From NCBI GenBank assembly GCA_000245075.1, contig JH599958.1, positions 15,173 through 79,172 on the forward strand: a stretch of DNA of 64,000 nt. The letters are read 5' to 3'. The position numbers and the translations under genes are program-made. Each line of letters starts with the position of its first letter. The first letter of the stretch is position 1. This stretch comes from Acetobacteraceae bacterium AT-5844 (GTDB lineage Bacteria; Pseudomonadota; Alphaproteobacteria; Acetobacterales; Acetobacteraceae). Positions 25,813 through 34,560 of the stretch are shown one piece after another. The notes below the pieces were generated by a model. The model was not told the DNA's origin. It saw nothing but the letters and a program-made list of their open reading frames with translations, and did not search any database.

Positions 25813-27200
25813 GCCGCTTCCTCCGGTTGAAGGGTGGGAATGGGCAGTGGCTTCACCGGCGCCTGGCCACGCAGTCGCCCGATGGCGGCGACATCGGTGC
25901 CCAGCTGCGCCGCCAGCACCTCGGCCGCCGCCGCACCACAGACACGGCCCTGGCAACGCCCCATGCCAATGCGGGTGAAGGCCTTGGCGCGGTTCACCTC
26001 GGGCGCCGTGCCGTGGGGACCTTCCGGTGCCGTCGCGGCACGCAGTTCCCCGGCCGTCACCGCCTCGCAACGGCAGAGAATGGTCTCGTCCGGCATGGCC
26101 GCGGCAAGGGACGCCGGAAAGGGAAAGGCACGCTCCAGCGCAGCCCGGAAACGAGCCTGGCGGCGAAGGCGGCGTTGCAGCCTGTCCACCAGGGGTTGGT
26201 CCACAGCGCGGCCGGCATCGGCCAGCAGTGCCTGCGCAGCGCAGGCTCCGGCCATTTCGGCCACCACCGCGCCTCCGATACCGGCGCCGTCGCCCGCGAG
26301 ATAGAGGCCGGGCACCGGTGTGCGCCCCATGGCATCGCGGCGCGGCACCCAATTGTGCTGTACGGCGTCGAAGTCGATGGGCACGCCAGCGAGGTCAGCG
26401 AGTTGCAGTTCCGGACGCACGCCCCAGCCGAGACCCACCGCGTCACAGGCGGTGCGATGTTCACGCCCCTTCGCATCACGCCAGCGCAGCGCCGAGACTG
26501 CTCCAGGATGCTCTCCCTCAATAGCAAGTGGCGTGACGCCCTCTGCCACTTTCACACCGCCGGCACGCAGCCGGGCCATGTAGTACAGGCCCTTCGCCAG
26601 CGTGGCGGGGTCGTGCGGGATGCCGGCCAGGGCATGCAGCTTGGGGCGGAAGCTCGTGGTGTCCAGCACGGCGGCGACCTTGGCCCCGGCCTTCATGTAC
26701 TGATACGCCACCAGCCACAACAGCGGCCCACTGCCCAGGAACACCACCTCTCGACCAATAGCGCAGCCCTGTGCCTTCAATGCGATCTGCGCCGCGCCCA
26801 TGGTCGTGACACCGGGGCGCGTCCAGCCGGGTAGCGGCACGACACGATCCATGGCGCCGGTGCAGAAGATAGCAGCATCAACCTCGAACATCTCCGCACG
26901 CCCGTCGTGCAGCGCGTGAAGTTGCCGGGCGTCCCAGGCGACATCCCAAACCAGCGTATCCGGCCGCCAGTCGGCCGCAGGTTTCAACGCATCCAGAGTT
27001 GCGTGCACTGCGCGGGCGCGTTTCGCCTCCAGGCCGTAAAGCGCCTCCGGCCCACGCCTGAAGCCTGTGGGAGGACGTTGGTAAATGCGGCCTCCTCCAT
27101 CCGGCGCCTCGTCCAGCCAGAGCGGGCGCAGGCCGGCCCGCACGAGTTGCTCCACAGCCCGCACACCGGCAGGCCCGGCACCGACCACCGCGACCTTCAT
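25809..27200 (-). CDS. FAD/NAD(P)-binding oxidoreductase with BFD-like [2Fe-2S] domain (HcnB-like)
   Basis: Flavoprotein of 463 aa: FAD motif VAVVGAGPAGVRAVEQLV at the N-terminus, a second Rossmann fold (GREVVFLGSGPLLWLVAYQYMKAG), DGAGIGG for FAD, and a C-terminal bacterioferredoxin-ferredoxin-like region with CRC near ETILCRCEAV and CQGRVC near GMGRCQGRVCG, presumably binding a [2Fe-2S] cluster. It overlaps both neighbours by 4 bases. In related trimers this subunit mediates electron flow between the DAO-type subunit and the ferredoxin subunit. Confidence 0.86.
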   Translation of the reverse strand: MKVAVVGAGPAGVRAVEQLVRAGLRPLWLDEAPDGGGRIYQRPPTGFRRGPEALYGLEAKRARAVHATLDALKPAADWRPDTLVWDVAWDARQLHALHDGRAEMFEVDAAIFCTGAMDRVVPLPGWTRPGVTTMGAAQIALKAQGCAIGREVVFLGSGPLLWLVAYQYMKAGAKVAAVLDTTSFRPKLHALAGIPHDPATLAKGLYYMARLRAGGVKVAEGVTPLAIEGEHPGAVSALRWRDAKGREHRTACDAVGLGWGVRPELQLADLAGVPIDFDAVQHNWVPRRDAMGRTPVPGLYLAGDGAGIGGAVVAEMAGACAAQALLADAGRAVDQPLVDRLQRRLRRQARFRAALERAFPFPASLAAAMPDETILCRCEAVTAGELRAATAPEGPHGTAPEVNRAKAFTRIGMGRCQGRVCGAAAAEVLAAQLGTDVAAIGRLRGQAPVKPLPIPTLQPEEAA

Positions 27201-27472
27201 GCCCGCCGCACCTTCATTCCAGCAGCACATAGCGTCGTACAGGCGCGCACGCGCCCCTGCCCTTCCACCACCACGCGGCAGTCCTGGCAGGCGCCCATCA
27301 GGCAGAAGCCGGCGCGCGGCCCGTCACCAAATTCGCTGTTGCGGAGGAATCCAGCCTCACCGGCCAGCAAGGCGGTCAGCAGCGTATCACCGGCGCGGGC
27401 AGTGCAGTCCTCACCCTCGAAGGAAAAGCGGATCTCGGCCCGATCCTGATCGGCCAGACGTACCAGTCGCAC
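27197..27472 (-). CDS. Small (2Fe-2S)-binding protein (HcnA-like subunit)
   Basis: Ferredoxin-like subunit of about 91 aa. Cysteines in GFCLMGACQDCRVVV and VRACTTLC form a plant-type [2Fe-2S] site. FSFEGEDCTARAGDTLLTALLAGEAGFLR is typical of HcnA-like subunits. I prefer the GTG at 27472 because AGGGGG lies 5 bases upstream. A longer frame from a TTG at 27511 is possible (104 aa) but has a weak ribosome-binding site. It is the first gene of the trimeric oxidoreductase unit and diverges from an IclR-Bug pair, with candidate operators between them. Confidence 0.82.
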   Translation of the reverse strand: MRLVRLADQDRAEIRFSFEGEDCTARAGDTLLTALLAGEAGFLRNSEFGDGPRAGFCLMGACQDCRVVVEGQGRVRACTTLCAAGMKVRRA

Positions 27473-27531
27473 GGATGCCCCCTGAATCTGCCCGGTTAGC
27501 GGGCAGTGCAAGATTATCCGCCCGGCATTTT

Positions 27532-27576
27532 TTCCGAAAGTCAGAAAGATTGAACAATATTTTCCGAATCATGGAA
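27532..27576. promoter_or_regulatory. Candidate tandem IclR operators in divergent promoter region
   Basis: Two TTCCG-containing pseudo-palindromes, TTCCG-N5-CAGAA (27532-27546) and TTCCG-N5-TGGAA (27562-27576), lie exactly 30 bases apart, both preceded by TT. They sit in an A+T-rich gap between the HcnA-like gene and the IclR gene at 27614. Confidence 0.45.
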
Positions 27577-27613
27577 TTGTCACGCGGCCGCGAGCAGTTC
27601 TAACCTCTCTCCT

Positions 27614-28444
27614 ATGGCTGATCCTTCTCCCTCCCCCGCGCCCTCGGCACCGGCTGAATCCGGCATTCAGGTGCTTGATCGCGTGGTCGGACTGCTGGGG
27701 CTGCTCGGTGAGGCGAGCGGCAGCGGCGCACAGCTCTCCCGCCTGGCTGCGGGCCTCGGTCTCAGCGCCTCCACCACCCACCGCCTGCTCGCGGCGCTGG
27801 AACATCACGGCTGGGTGGAGCGCGTCGAAGGCGGCCGCCGCTACCGCCTCGGGACCGCGCTGATCGGCCTCGCCGGTCAGGCCGCGGAAGGTACCGGCCT
27901 GCGGCGGCTCTGCCGCCCCGCCCTCACCCGCCTCTCCGGTGAATCGGGGGAAACCACCTTCCTGATCGTGCGCAGTGGCTTGAACGCCGTGGTGGTCGAT
28001 CGCCAGGACGGCACCTATGTCATCGAGAGCCTGACCCATGGCGTGGGCGGCCTGATTCCCCTTGGTGTGGGCGCCGGGAGCGCCGCCATCCTGGCCTGCC
28101 AGCCGCAGGCCGAAATCGAAGCGGTGCTGTCCGCGAATGCCGCGCGCTACCCGCAATTCGGCACCACCGAGGAACGGGTGCGGCGCCGCGTGAAGCAGAT
28201 CCAGGCCGACGGATTTCTGCTCAGCGATGACTCGCTCATCGCCGGCCTGGCCGTGCTCAGCGTCCCCATCCGCCCTGCCGGACATATGGTGACCGCGGCC
28301 ATCGCCATGAACTTCATCGCCAGCCGTCTCGATGAGGCAGCGAGGCATTCTTTCCTCGGCCTGATCCGGCAGGAAATCGCCCACATCGAAGCCGCGCTGG
28401 CCACACCCGGCCAGACCCGACCCTTACGCCATGGAGCTCAGTGA
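27614..28444 (+). CDS. IclR-family transcriptional regulator
   Basis: Regulator of 276 aa with N-terminal winged helix (IQVLDRVVGLLGLLGEASGSGAQLSRLAAGLGLSASTTHRLLAALEHHGW) and effector domain (AVLSVPIRPAGH near residue 220). The first 16 residues are proline/serine-rich. No clear ribosome-binding site is visible, which may mean leaderless or weak translation. It diverges from the HcnABC-like unit and directly abuts a Bug gene with zero intervening bases, implying that the regulator and the receptor are co-produced. Confidence 0.87.
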   Translation: MADPSPSPAPSAPAESGIQVLDRVVGLLGLLGEASGSGAQLSRLAAGLGLSASTTHRLLAALEHHGWVERVEGGRRYRLGTALIGLAGQAAEGTGLRRLCRPALTRLSGESGETTFLIVRSGLNAVVVDRQDGTYVIESLTHGVGGLIPLGVGAGSAAILACQPQAEIEAVLSANAARYPQFGTTEERVRRRVKQIQADGFLLSDDSLIAGLAVLSVPIRPAGHMVTAAIAMNFIASRLDEAARHSFLGLIRQEIAHIEAALATPGQTRPLRHGAQ

Positions 28445-29455
28445 ATGCCTCGCACCCCCCTGATGCCTCTCTCCCGCCGGCGCCTCTTGGCCGCGGCCCC
28501 TGCCATCCTGGCAGCACCCGCCTTCATCCGCACGGCCTCGGCCCAGGCCGCCTGGCCCACGCGGCCGGTTCGCCTGGTTGTGCCTTTCGCCGCAGGCGGC
28601 GCGACCGATCTCAGCAGCCGGATCATAGCGCAGAAGCTGTCCGAGATCCTGGGGCAGCCCATGGTCATCGAGAACCGCCCTGGCGCCGGCGGCACGCTGG
28701 GTGTCGACAACATCGCCAAATCGGCGCCTGACGGCTACAGCTTTGCCATCAGCGGGCTGTCCACCACCGCCCTCGCCATGGGCCTGTACAAGAACCTCGC
28801 CTACGACCCGGTGAAGGACCTGATGCCCGTCGCGCCGACCGTGCTGGCGCCCATCTGCATCGTCGTGCGCAAGGGGCTTGGTGTTTCGACACTGCAGGAA
28901 TTCATCGCCCTGCTGAAGAAGAATCCGGGCAAGCTGACCTATGGCAGCGCCGGCAATGGCTCCTCCGGCCACATTTCCAGCGTCGCGCTCCTGCAACAGA
29001 CCGGCACCAGCGCTGTGCATGTCCCCTACCGGGGCAGCGGTCCGGTCTTCAACGACCTTCTCGCTGGCGTGGTGGATTTCACCGCTGATGTTCCCGGGCT
29101 GATCAAGCCGCATGCGGAAAGCGGCGCGCTGGTTCCGCTGGTGATGGCCACAGAGCAGCGCTCCTCCGTTCTGCCGAATGTGCCGACCAGCGCAGAGGCC
29201 GGGCTACCTGGCTACAAGGCCTATTCCTGGTTCGGCCTCTTTGCCCCCGCCGGCACGCCGCAGCCGATCATCGACAAGCTGGCACAGGCCACCGAGACAA
29301 CGCTAACCGACCCCGCCATCGCCAACAGGCTGGACGGCGAGATGGGCCTACCCCCGATGGCCGGCTACACGCCCGCGAAGTTCGCCAATTTTCTGCGCGA
29401 GGAGATCGACTATTGGGTACCACTGGTGAAGGCGAGCGGCGCCAGCGCGGACTGA
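28445..29455 (+). CDS. Tripartite tricarboxylate transporter receptor (Bug/TctC family)
   Basis: Periplasmic receptor of 336 aa with a twin-arginine-like leader (SRRRLLAAAPAILAAPAF) cleaved near SAQ. Family run: RPVRLVVPFAAGGATDLSSRI, MVIENRPGAGGTLG, PDGYSF. The ATG immediately follows the TGA of the IclR gene. It probably binds the substrate of the divergent amino/imino acid oxidoreductase, which is inference from position only. Confidence 0.9.
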   Translation: MPRTPLMPLSRRRLLAAAPAILAAPAFIRTASAQAAWPTRPVRLVVPFAAGGATDLSSRIIAQKLSEILGQPMVIENRPGAGGTLGVDNIAKSAPDGYSFAISGLSTTALAMGLYKNLAYDPVKDLMPVAPTVLAPICIVVRKGLGVSTLQEFIALLKKNPGKLTYGSAGNGSSGHISSVALLQQTGTSAVHVPYRGSGPVFNDLLAGVVDFTADVPGLIKPHAESGALVPLVMATEQRSSVLPNVPTSAEAGLPGYKAYSWFGLFAPAGTPQPIIDKLAQATETTLTDPAIANRLDGEMGLPPMAGYTPAKFANFLREEIDYWVPLVKASGASAD

Positions 29456-29465
29456 ACAGCGAAGC

Positions 29466-29498
29466 CAGGGCGGCGGGAGCTTTCCTCCTGCCGCCCTG
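29466..29498. terminator. Bidirectional terminator hairpin
   Basis: A 14-bp stem with one G-U pair (29466-29479 with 29485-29498) and a CTTTC loop lies between the convergent Bug and LysR genes. The minus-strand arm runs close to the LysR stop codon at 29501. Confidence 0.6.
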
Positions 29499-29500
29499 CC

Positions 29501-30397
29501 TCATGTCACGGATTCAGAAGAATCCTTGCACAGGCCGGCAAGAATCTCGCCGAGCCGATCCAGCAGGGCGGATGTTCCCATGGCCTGGCTACGGGCCATC
29601 ACCACATCACGCCGCACTTCCGGCAGAAATGGGCGCGCCACCACGCCGGGCGGCAAGCGGCGCCGCGCCAGCCCATCGACGATGGCATAGCCCACACCTT
29701 CCTGCACCATGGCGACGGCACTGACCGTCGTGCCAACCTCCACCGCCAGCGAGCGCTCCACCCCTTCCTGGCTGAAAGCCAGATCGAGGCTGTGGCCGAA
29801 ATCCTGCCAGCCGGCGAAACCTATTTCCGGCTCACCGGCTAAAAGCGATGGCCGCAACACAGGCTCGGAGGCCAACCGGTGCCCTTCCGGCAGCAGCACG
29901 ATGCAGGAGACGCTGCCGAGCGACACGGTTTCCAACCCGGGCAGGGTCATCGGCGTGAGCGCGAGGCCCACATCCAGCCGGCGGGCCAGCAATGCTTCAC
30001 CCAGTTCCCTCACGGGCAGCAGATGCACGGTCAGGCGCGCCGCGCGCCGCTCGCGCCGCAGCGCCGCCACGGCCGCCGGCACCACCGAGACCGCCAGGGA
30101 AGAACTGGCACCCAGCCGCAACAGCCCGCCGCGATGGCCGCCCAGATCCCGGGCAAAGGCCTTGAAACCCTGCAACTCCTGATACAGGCGCTCCGCTTCC
30201 GGCAACAGGGTCTGCGCCTCCGCCGTCGGAACAAGGCGGCCAGCAATGCGCTGGAACAGGCGAAAGCCAAGCCGGTCCTCGCAATGTCGCAGCGCCTTGG
30301 ACAGCGCCGGCTGCGAGACGTTCAGCACTTCCGCCGCCGCACTCAGCGTGCGGCTCTGCATCACGGCGCGGAAGATCTCGATGTCACGGGCGTTCAT
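29501..30397 (-). CDS. LysR-family transcriptional regulator
   Basis: Regulator of 298 aa from the internal ATG at 30397. The helix-turn-helix is at the extreme N-terminus (DIEIFRAVMQSRTLSAAAEVLNVSQPALSKALRHCEDRLGFRLFQR), which argues against longer starts. The effector domain follows (GLLRLGASSSLAVSVVPAAVAALRRE). It lies 97 bases downstream of hyuB on the same strand and may regulate the hydantoinase/oxoprolinase genes, or the convergent Bug gene. Confidence 0.88.
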   Translation of the reverse strand: MNARDIEIFRAVMQSRTLSAAAEVLNVSQPALSKALRHCEDRLGFRLFQRIAGRLVPTAEAQTLLPEAERLYQELQGFKAFARDLGGHRGGLLRLGASSSLAVSVVPAAVAALRRERRAARLTVHLLPVRELGEALLARRLDVGLALTPMTLPGLETVSLGSVSCIVLLPEGHRLASEPVLRPSLLAGEPEIGFAGWQDFGHSLDLAFSQEGVERSLAVEVGTTVSAVAMVQEGVGYAIVDGLARRRLPPGVVARPFLPEVRRDVVMARSQAMGTSALLDRLGEILAGLCKDSSESVT

Positions 30398-30493
30398 GGG
30401 CGCATGATAGGGCTGCCGGGCCCGGAGGAAAGCGCCGCTGAAGCCATGCAGCCAGGACAAAGGGGAAGAAGCCGGCTTCCTCCCCTTCGCCAT

Positions 30494-32431
30494 TCAGGCC
30501 ACGGCCGCCGCGATCACCGCCCGGGGCTCCTGCTCCGGTGCCCCGCGCACCGCGGCGAAGAGCTTGCGCTTGAGCCAGCCCCGCCGGCTGGCCGGCACCT
30601 TGGCCAGGGCCTCGGCCAGCGCGGCATAGGCCGCCGCGTCCCAGCGCGCTTCATGGCCGCGGCGGGCCTCACCGCCATCGAAGCCCTGGCGCGGTTGCCG
30701 CCCGGCGCGCAACGCGGCGGTGGCTGGCTCGTCCACCACGCCCTTGCGGATCACCACAGCATAATCGCGCTCGGCCGCCTCTTCCGTCAGGCGCCCGGCA
30801 CGCACATCGCGCAGCACGGCTGCCGGGGCACGCGTCGCCGGATCGCCACGGCCACCGCCACCCGGCGAGACGATGCGCACCACCTCGCCCGGTCCGAGGT
30901 CGAGCAGATCCGTGTTACGCAGGTCCTTCTCCCGCGCCGTGCCCGGGTTCAGCACGAAGGTGCTGGCCGCGCCGGGCTTGCCGCCCAGGATGCCCCAGGG
31001 CTGGAAAATAGAACGGTCGCGGTTGCGGGCAGTAACGGTGGCGTTCGGCGCATCGGTTGTGAATTCCAACACCGTGGCCAGACCACCGCGATGCGCACCC
31101 GCCCCGCCAGTATCCGGCATCAGCCCATAGCGCAGGATACGCACCGGCGCCTCGGACTCCGTAATCTCGATGGGGCTGTTCTTCAGATAGGCGGCATCGG
31201 CGCCTGAGCCATCGGTTCCATCCCGGTGCGGCATGCCACCCCCGCCGCCCACGATCGGCGCCACGGCGGCGATGACGCGGCGGCCCGTGCGCGGGTGCTC
31301 AGCGGCAAGGTTGATGATGGAGGAAGAACCAGCCGGAGCCGCCGGCAGGCGCTCGGGCGCCGCCTGGGCAAAGGCACCGAAGACGAGGCTGCGCAGCCTC
31401 GCGCAGGTCAGGCTGCGCATGCCCACCGCGGCCGGGTGCGCGGGATTCACCACACTGCCTTCGGGCAGAATGCAGGTGAAGGGCCGCGTGGTACCGAAGT
31501 TCAACGTGATATTCGGCGAAAGTGCCGAGAGCACGTAATACACGCCCACGAGAATCAGCGAATGGCGCGGATGCCCGCCAGTGGGCACGTTCATCGAGCA
31601 CAGCGTCTGTGGGTCCGTGCCGGTGAAGTCCAGCTCGGCGGAATCGCCCTGGATGCGCAGCGTCAGCTTCAGGCGCAGCGGGTCGCCACCGACGCCATCC
31701 TCATCGCAGTAATCGGCGAAGTGGTAAGTGCCATCCGGCAGGCCGGCGAGAACGGCGCGCGCCTGGGCCTCGCCATAGTCGAGCAGGTCAGCCAGGCCAT
31801 CCTTCAAGGTCTGCACACCGAAGCGGCGCACCAGGTCCAGGATGCGACGCTCCCCGGTGTTCACCGCCGCGACCAGCGCCTTCAGGTCGCCCCAGTTCTG
31901 CTCGGGCACGCGCACATTGGTCAGCATCATGCGCAGCATCGTCTCGTCCAGCTTGCCCGCGCGATAGAGCTTGCTGGGCGGCACGCGCAGGCCCTCCTGA
32001 TGCACTTCCGTCAGGGTGCGGGAGAGGCTGGCCGGCACCGCGCCGCCGACATCGACATTGTGGATATGCCCACCGGCGAAGGCGATGATCTCGCCTTCAT
32101 GGAACACAGGCTTCCACATATTGGTGTCGGGAGAATGGGTGGAGAGATAGCCCGAATACGGATCGCTGGTCATCGCGATGTCGCCGGCCTCATAGCCGCC
32201 CGGCACCAGGCCGATGGCGGCCTCGTAATCCACGCCCGGATACCATGTGGCACCGAGATCCAGGGGCACGGCGCAGGTCTTGCCCTGCGCGTCCAGCAGC
32301 TGGATGGTGAAATCCTCCGTCTCCTTGACGAAGGTGGAGTGAGCCGTGCGGTAGAGCGTCGTTGCCATGCTCTCGGCGGCGGCCCGGCAGTGATTGCGGA
32401 GCACCTGCAGGGTGACAGGATCGGTGCGCAT
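30494..32431 (-). CDS. hyuB: Hydantoinase B/oxoprolinase family protein (HyuB)
   Basis: Protein of 645 aa, second subunit of an ATP-dependent N-methylhydantoinase/5-oxoprolinase-type enzyme that opens a cyclic amide. Recognisable runs include RTAHSTFVKETEDFTIQLLD, SDPYSGYLSTHSPDTNMWKPVF and AGGHIHNVDVGG, and the C-terminal GGGGRGDPATR. The start at 32431 shares its A with the hyuA stop codon (TGATG). The C-terminal 90 residues beyond the usual end (GRQPRQGFDGGEARRG onward) look like a lineage-specific extension. Confidence 0.88.
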   Translation of the reverse strand: MRTDPVTLQVLRNHCRAAAESMATTLYRTAHSTFVKETEDFTIQLLDAQGKTCAVPLDLGATWYPGVDYEAAIGLVPGGYEAGDIAMTSDPYSGYLSTHSPDTNMWKPVFHEGEIIAFAGGHIHNVDVGGAVPASLSRTLTEVHQEGLRVPPSKLYRAGKLDETMLRMMLTNVRVPEQNWGDLKALVAAVNTGERRILDLVRRFGVQTLKDGLADLLDYGEAQARAVLAGLPDGTYHFADYCDEDGVGGDPLRLKLTLRIQGDSAELDFTGTDPQTLCSMNVPTGGHPRHSLILVGVYYVLSALSPNITLNFGTTRPFTCILPEGSVVNPAHPAAVGMRSLTCARLRSLVFGAFAQAAPERLPAAPAGSSSIINLAAEHPRTGRRVIAAVAPIVGGGGGMPHRDGTDGSGADAAYLKNSPIEITESEAPVRILRYGLMPDTGGAGAHRGGLATVLEFTTDAPNATVTARNRDRSIFQPWGILGGKPGAASTFVLNPGTAREKDLRNTDLLDLGPGEVVRIVSPGGGGRGDPATRAPAAVLRDVRAGRLTEEAAERDYAVVIRKGVVDEPATAALRAGRQPRQGFDGGEARRGHEARWDAAAYAALAEALAKVPASRRGWLKRKLFAAVRGAPEQEPRAVIAAAVA

Positions 32432-34461
32432 CAGGCGTGCTCCATCACGAGGTTGCCAAGTTCGTCGGTGACGGCGCTCCAGCCGCCGGGCACCAGCACG
32501 GTGCAATCGGATTGCGTGACGACCGCCGGGCCGGAAAGCCGGCCACCGGGGCGCAACGCGGCGCGGCGATACAGACCCGCGTCCCGTTCCGCGCCATCGA
32601 GGCGCAGGCGGATGCGCGCTTCCGGCGTGGCTTCATGCGGCGAGGCTGGCTGGCGCTGCATCGGCAAGGGCGGCGCCGGGTGGCGCGCGGCGGCCCGCAG
32701 GCTCACCACCTCTACCGGCGCATCCGGGTCGCTGTGGCCGAAGCTCTCCTCATGCGCAGCGTGGAACAGCTCGGCGAGACCCGCCGTGCCCTTGGCCAGC
32801 GTCGCCGCCGGAACAGGCACGGTGAGTTCATAGGACTGCCCGCGATAGCGCAGATCGGCAGCCAGGGTGGTGTCGACATCCCCCTCTCCACCCATTTCAT
32901 GCAAGGCACCGGTCGCTTCCTCCGCCAGCTCGCGGAAGACGGCCTCCAGCCGGGGCCAGGCGGATTCCGCCAGCGGCAGCAGCACGGTGCGCATCGTGTC
33001 GCGCCGCAGATCGGCGGCCAGCGCGCCGAGGGCGCAGAGCGTGCCGGGAACGGGCGGCACAAGCACACGGCGGATACCAGCGGTTTCCGCCAGCAGCGCG
33101 CCCAGCATGGGGCCGGCACCGCCAAAGGGCATCAACGTCAATTCGCTGGCGCCGATCCCGGCCCGGGCGAGCAGCTTGTCGATTTCCACGAGCATGCCGC
33201 TGATGGCAACGCGCAGCACGCCTTCCGCCGCCGTGGCGGCATCCGTGCCGAGCGCGGCTGCGATGGGTGCTATGGCGGCCTCGGACAGCGCACGATCCGG
33301 CGCAATGGCTCCAAAGCCCAGTTCACCCTGGCCGAGAATCCCGCAGAGCAGCGCGGCGTCGGTGACGGTGCAGCGCTCGCCGCCACGGCCGAAGCAGGCC
33401 GGGCCAGGCGTGGAGCCGGCGCTTTCCGGCCCCACCTGCAACACGCCCTGCACGTCGATACGCGCGATGGACCCGCCACCCTGGCCGGAGGACACGACGG
33501 CAACCGTCGGGATAGCCAGCGGGAACTCGCCGATCGCATGCCCCGCGCCGAAGGCCGGGGTGCCATCGATCAACAAGGCCACATCCGCGCTGGTGCCGCC
33601 GATATCGAGGGTCAGCACGGCGGGCACGCCAGCGGCCCGGGCCACGACCCCGGCACCCACGACGCCGGAGGCGGTGCCGGAGAGCAGCATGCCCACGCAA
33701 TCCCGCCTGCCACGCTGTGCCGTCATGGTGCCGCCGGCCGAGGTCGTCAGCAGCAACGGCGCGGCGATGGCGGCGGCGGCCAGTTGCGCCTCGACCCGCT
33801 CCAGATACGCATCGATACGCGGATGCACGTAACCGTTCAGCACGGCCGTGGTGGTGCGCTCATATTCGCGGATGGCGGGCCAGACCTCGCTGCCACGGAA
33901 GACGAACAGCTCCGGTGCCAGTTCGGCGATCATCGCCGCCACCTGCTCCTCATGCGCCGGATTGCGCCAGGCATGCAGGAAGGAAATGACCACGCCCACG
34001 CATCCCGCCGCCTGCGCCGCGGAGACCGCAGCCGCCACGGAGGCACGGTCCGGCGCCGTCAGCGTCGTGCCCTCGGCGTCCATACGCTCGGTGACAGGGA
34101 AGACGTGCTCGCGCGGCACCAGCGGCTCGGGTCGCTCGCAGAAGAGGCTGTACGGGTCGGGCATGCGGAGCCGCGCCAATTCCAGCACATCCGTGAAGCC
34201 GGCAGTGGTGAACAGCGCGAGCGGCGCACCACGACGCTGGATGATGGTGTTCACCCCGACGGTGGTGCCATGGACGAAGCGCTCCACCTGCGCCGGTGCC
34301 AGGCCGGAGGCCACCAGCCGTGCCAGCCCGGCGCCCACATCCTGGCCGGGCTCGGCCGGGGTGGTCAGCACCTTCAGCGTCTGCATCTGCCCGGTGGTGG
34401 TGTCCAGCGCCGCGAAATCCGCGAATGTGCCACCGATATCAACGCCCACGCGCCATGCCAT
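32431..34461 (-). CDS. hyuA: Hydantoinase/oxoprolinase family protein A (HyuA)
   Basis: ATP-binding subunit of 676 aa, actin-like fold. Starts MAWRVGVDIGGTFADFAALD, the phosphate-1 loop of the family, followed by RFVHGTTVGVNTIIQRRGA and the central LTLDIGGTSADVALL phosphate-2 loop. GPACFGRGGERCTVTDA and LMPFGGAGP are also family markers. With HyuB it should couple ATP hydrolysis to ring opening of hydantoin-like or oxoproline-like amides. The two palindromes in the 95-base gap upstream may be operators. Confidence 0.9.
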   Translation of the reverse strand: MAWRVGVDIGGTFADFAALDTTTGQMQTLKVLTTPAEPGQDVGAGLARLVASGLAPAQVERFVHGTTVGVNTIIQRRGAPLALFTTAGFTDVLELARLRMPDPYSLFCERPEPLVPREHVFPVTERMDAEGTTLTAPDRASVAAAVSAAQAAGCVGVVISFLHAWRNPAHEEQVAAMIAELAPELFVFRGSEVWPAIREYERTTTAVLNGYVHPRIDAYLERVEAQLAAAAIAAPLLLTTSAGGTMTAQRGRRDCVGMLLSGTASGVVGAGVVARAAGVPAVLTLDIGGTSADVALLIDGTPAFGAGHAIGEFPLAIPTVAVVSSGQGGGSIARIDVQGVLQVGPESAGSTPGPACFGRGGERCTVTDAALLCGILGQGELGFGAIAPDRALSEAAIAPIAAALGTDAATAAEGVLRVAISGMLVEIDKLLARAGIGASELTLMPFGGAGPMLGALLAETAGIRRVLVPPVPGTLCALGALAADLRRDTMRTVLLPLAESAWPRLEAVFRELAEEATGALHEMGGEGDVDTTLAADLRYRGQSYELTVPVPAATLAKGTAGLAELFHAAHEESFGHSDPDAPVEVVSLRAAARHPAPPLPMQRQPASPHEATPEARIRLRLDGAERDAGLYRRAALRPGGRLSGPAVVTQSDCTVLVPGGWSAVTDELGNLVMEHA

Positions 34462-34519
34462 ACCGCACCCGCTCCTCTACCCATGAGTGGAGCGCATGAT
34501 GCGGCAATGGCTGGCGCGA

Positions 34520-34560
34520 CACGAATTCCGCTTCGTGGCTAGCCGATAACCAGAGGTTAT
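34520..34560. promoter_or_regulatory. Two palindromes upstream of hyuA
   Basis: CACGAA-N6-TTCGTG (34520-34537) and ATAACC-N3-GGTTAT (34546-34560) are both perfect 6-bp inverted repeats. The second overlaps the stop codon of the M81 peptidase-like gene. They lie 59-99 bases upstream of hyuA on its strand. Confidence 0.4.

Noticed and set aside
32437-34542. 701-codon plus-strand frame opposite hyuA
   Set aside because: Antisense shadow of hyuA; no domain and no ribosome-binding site.
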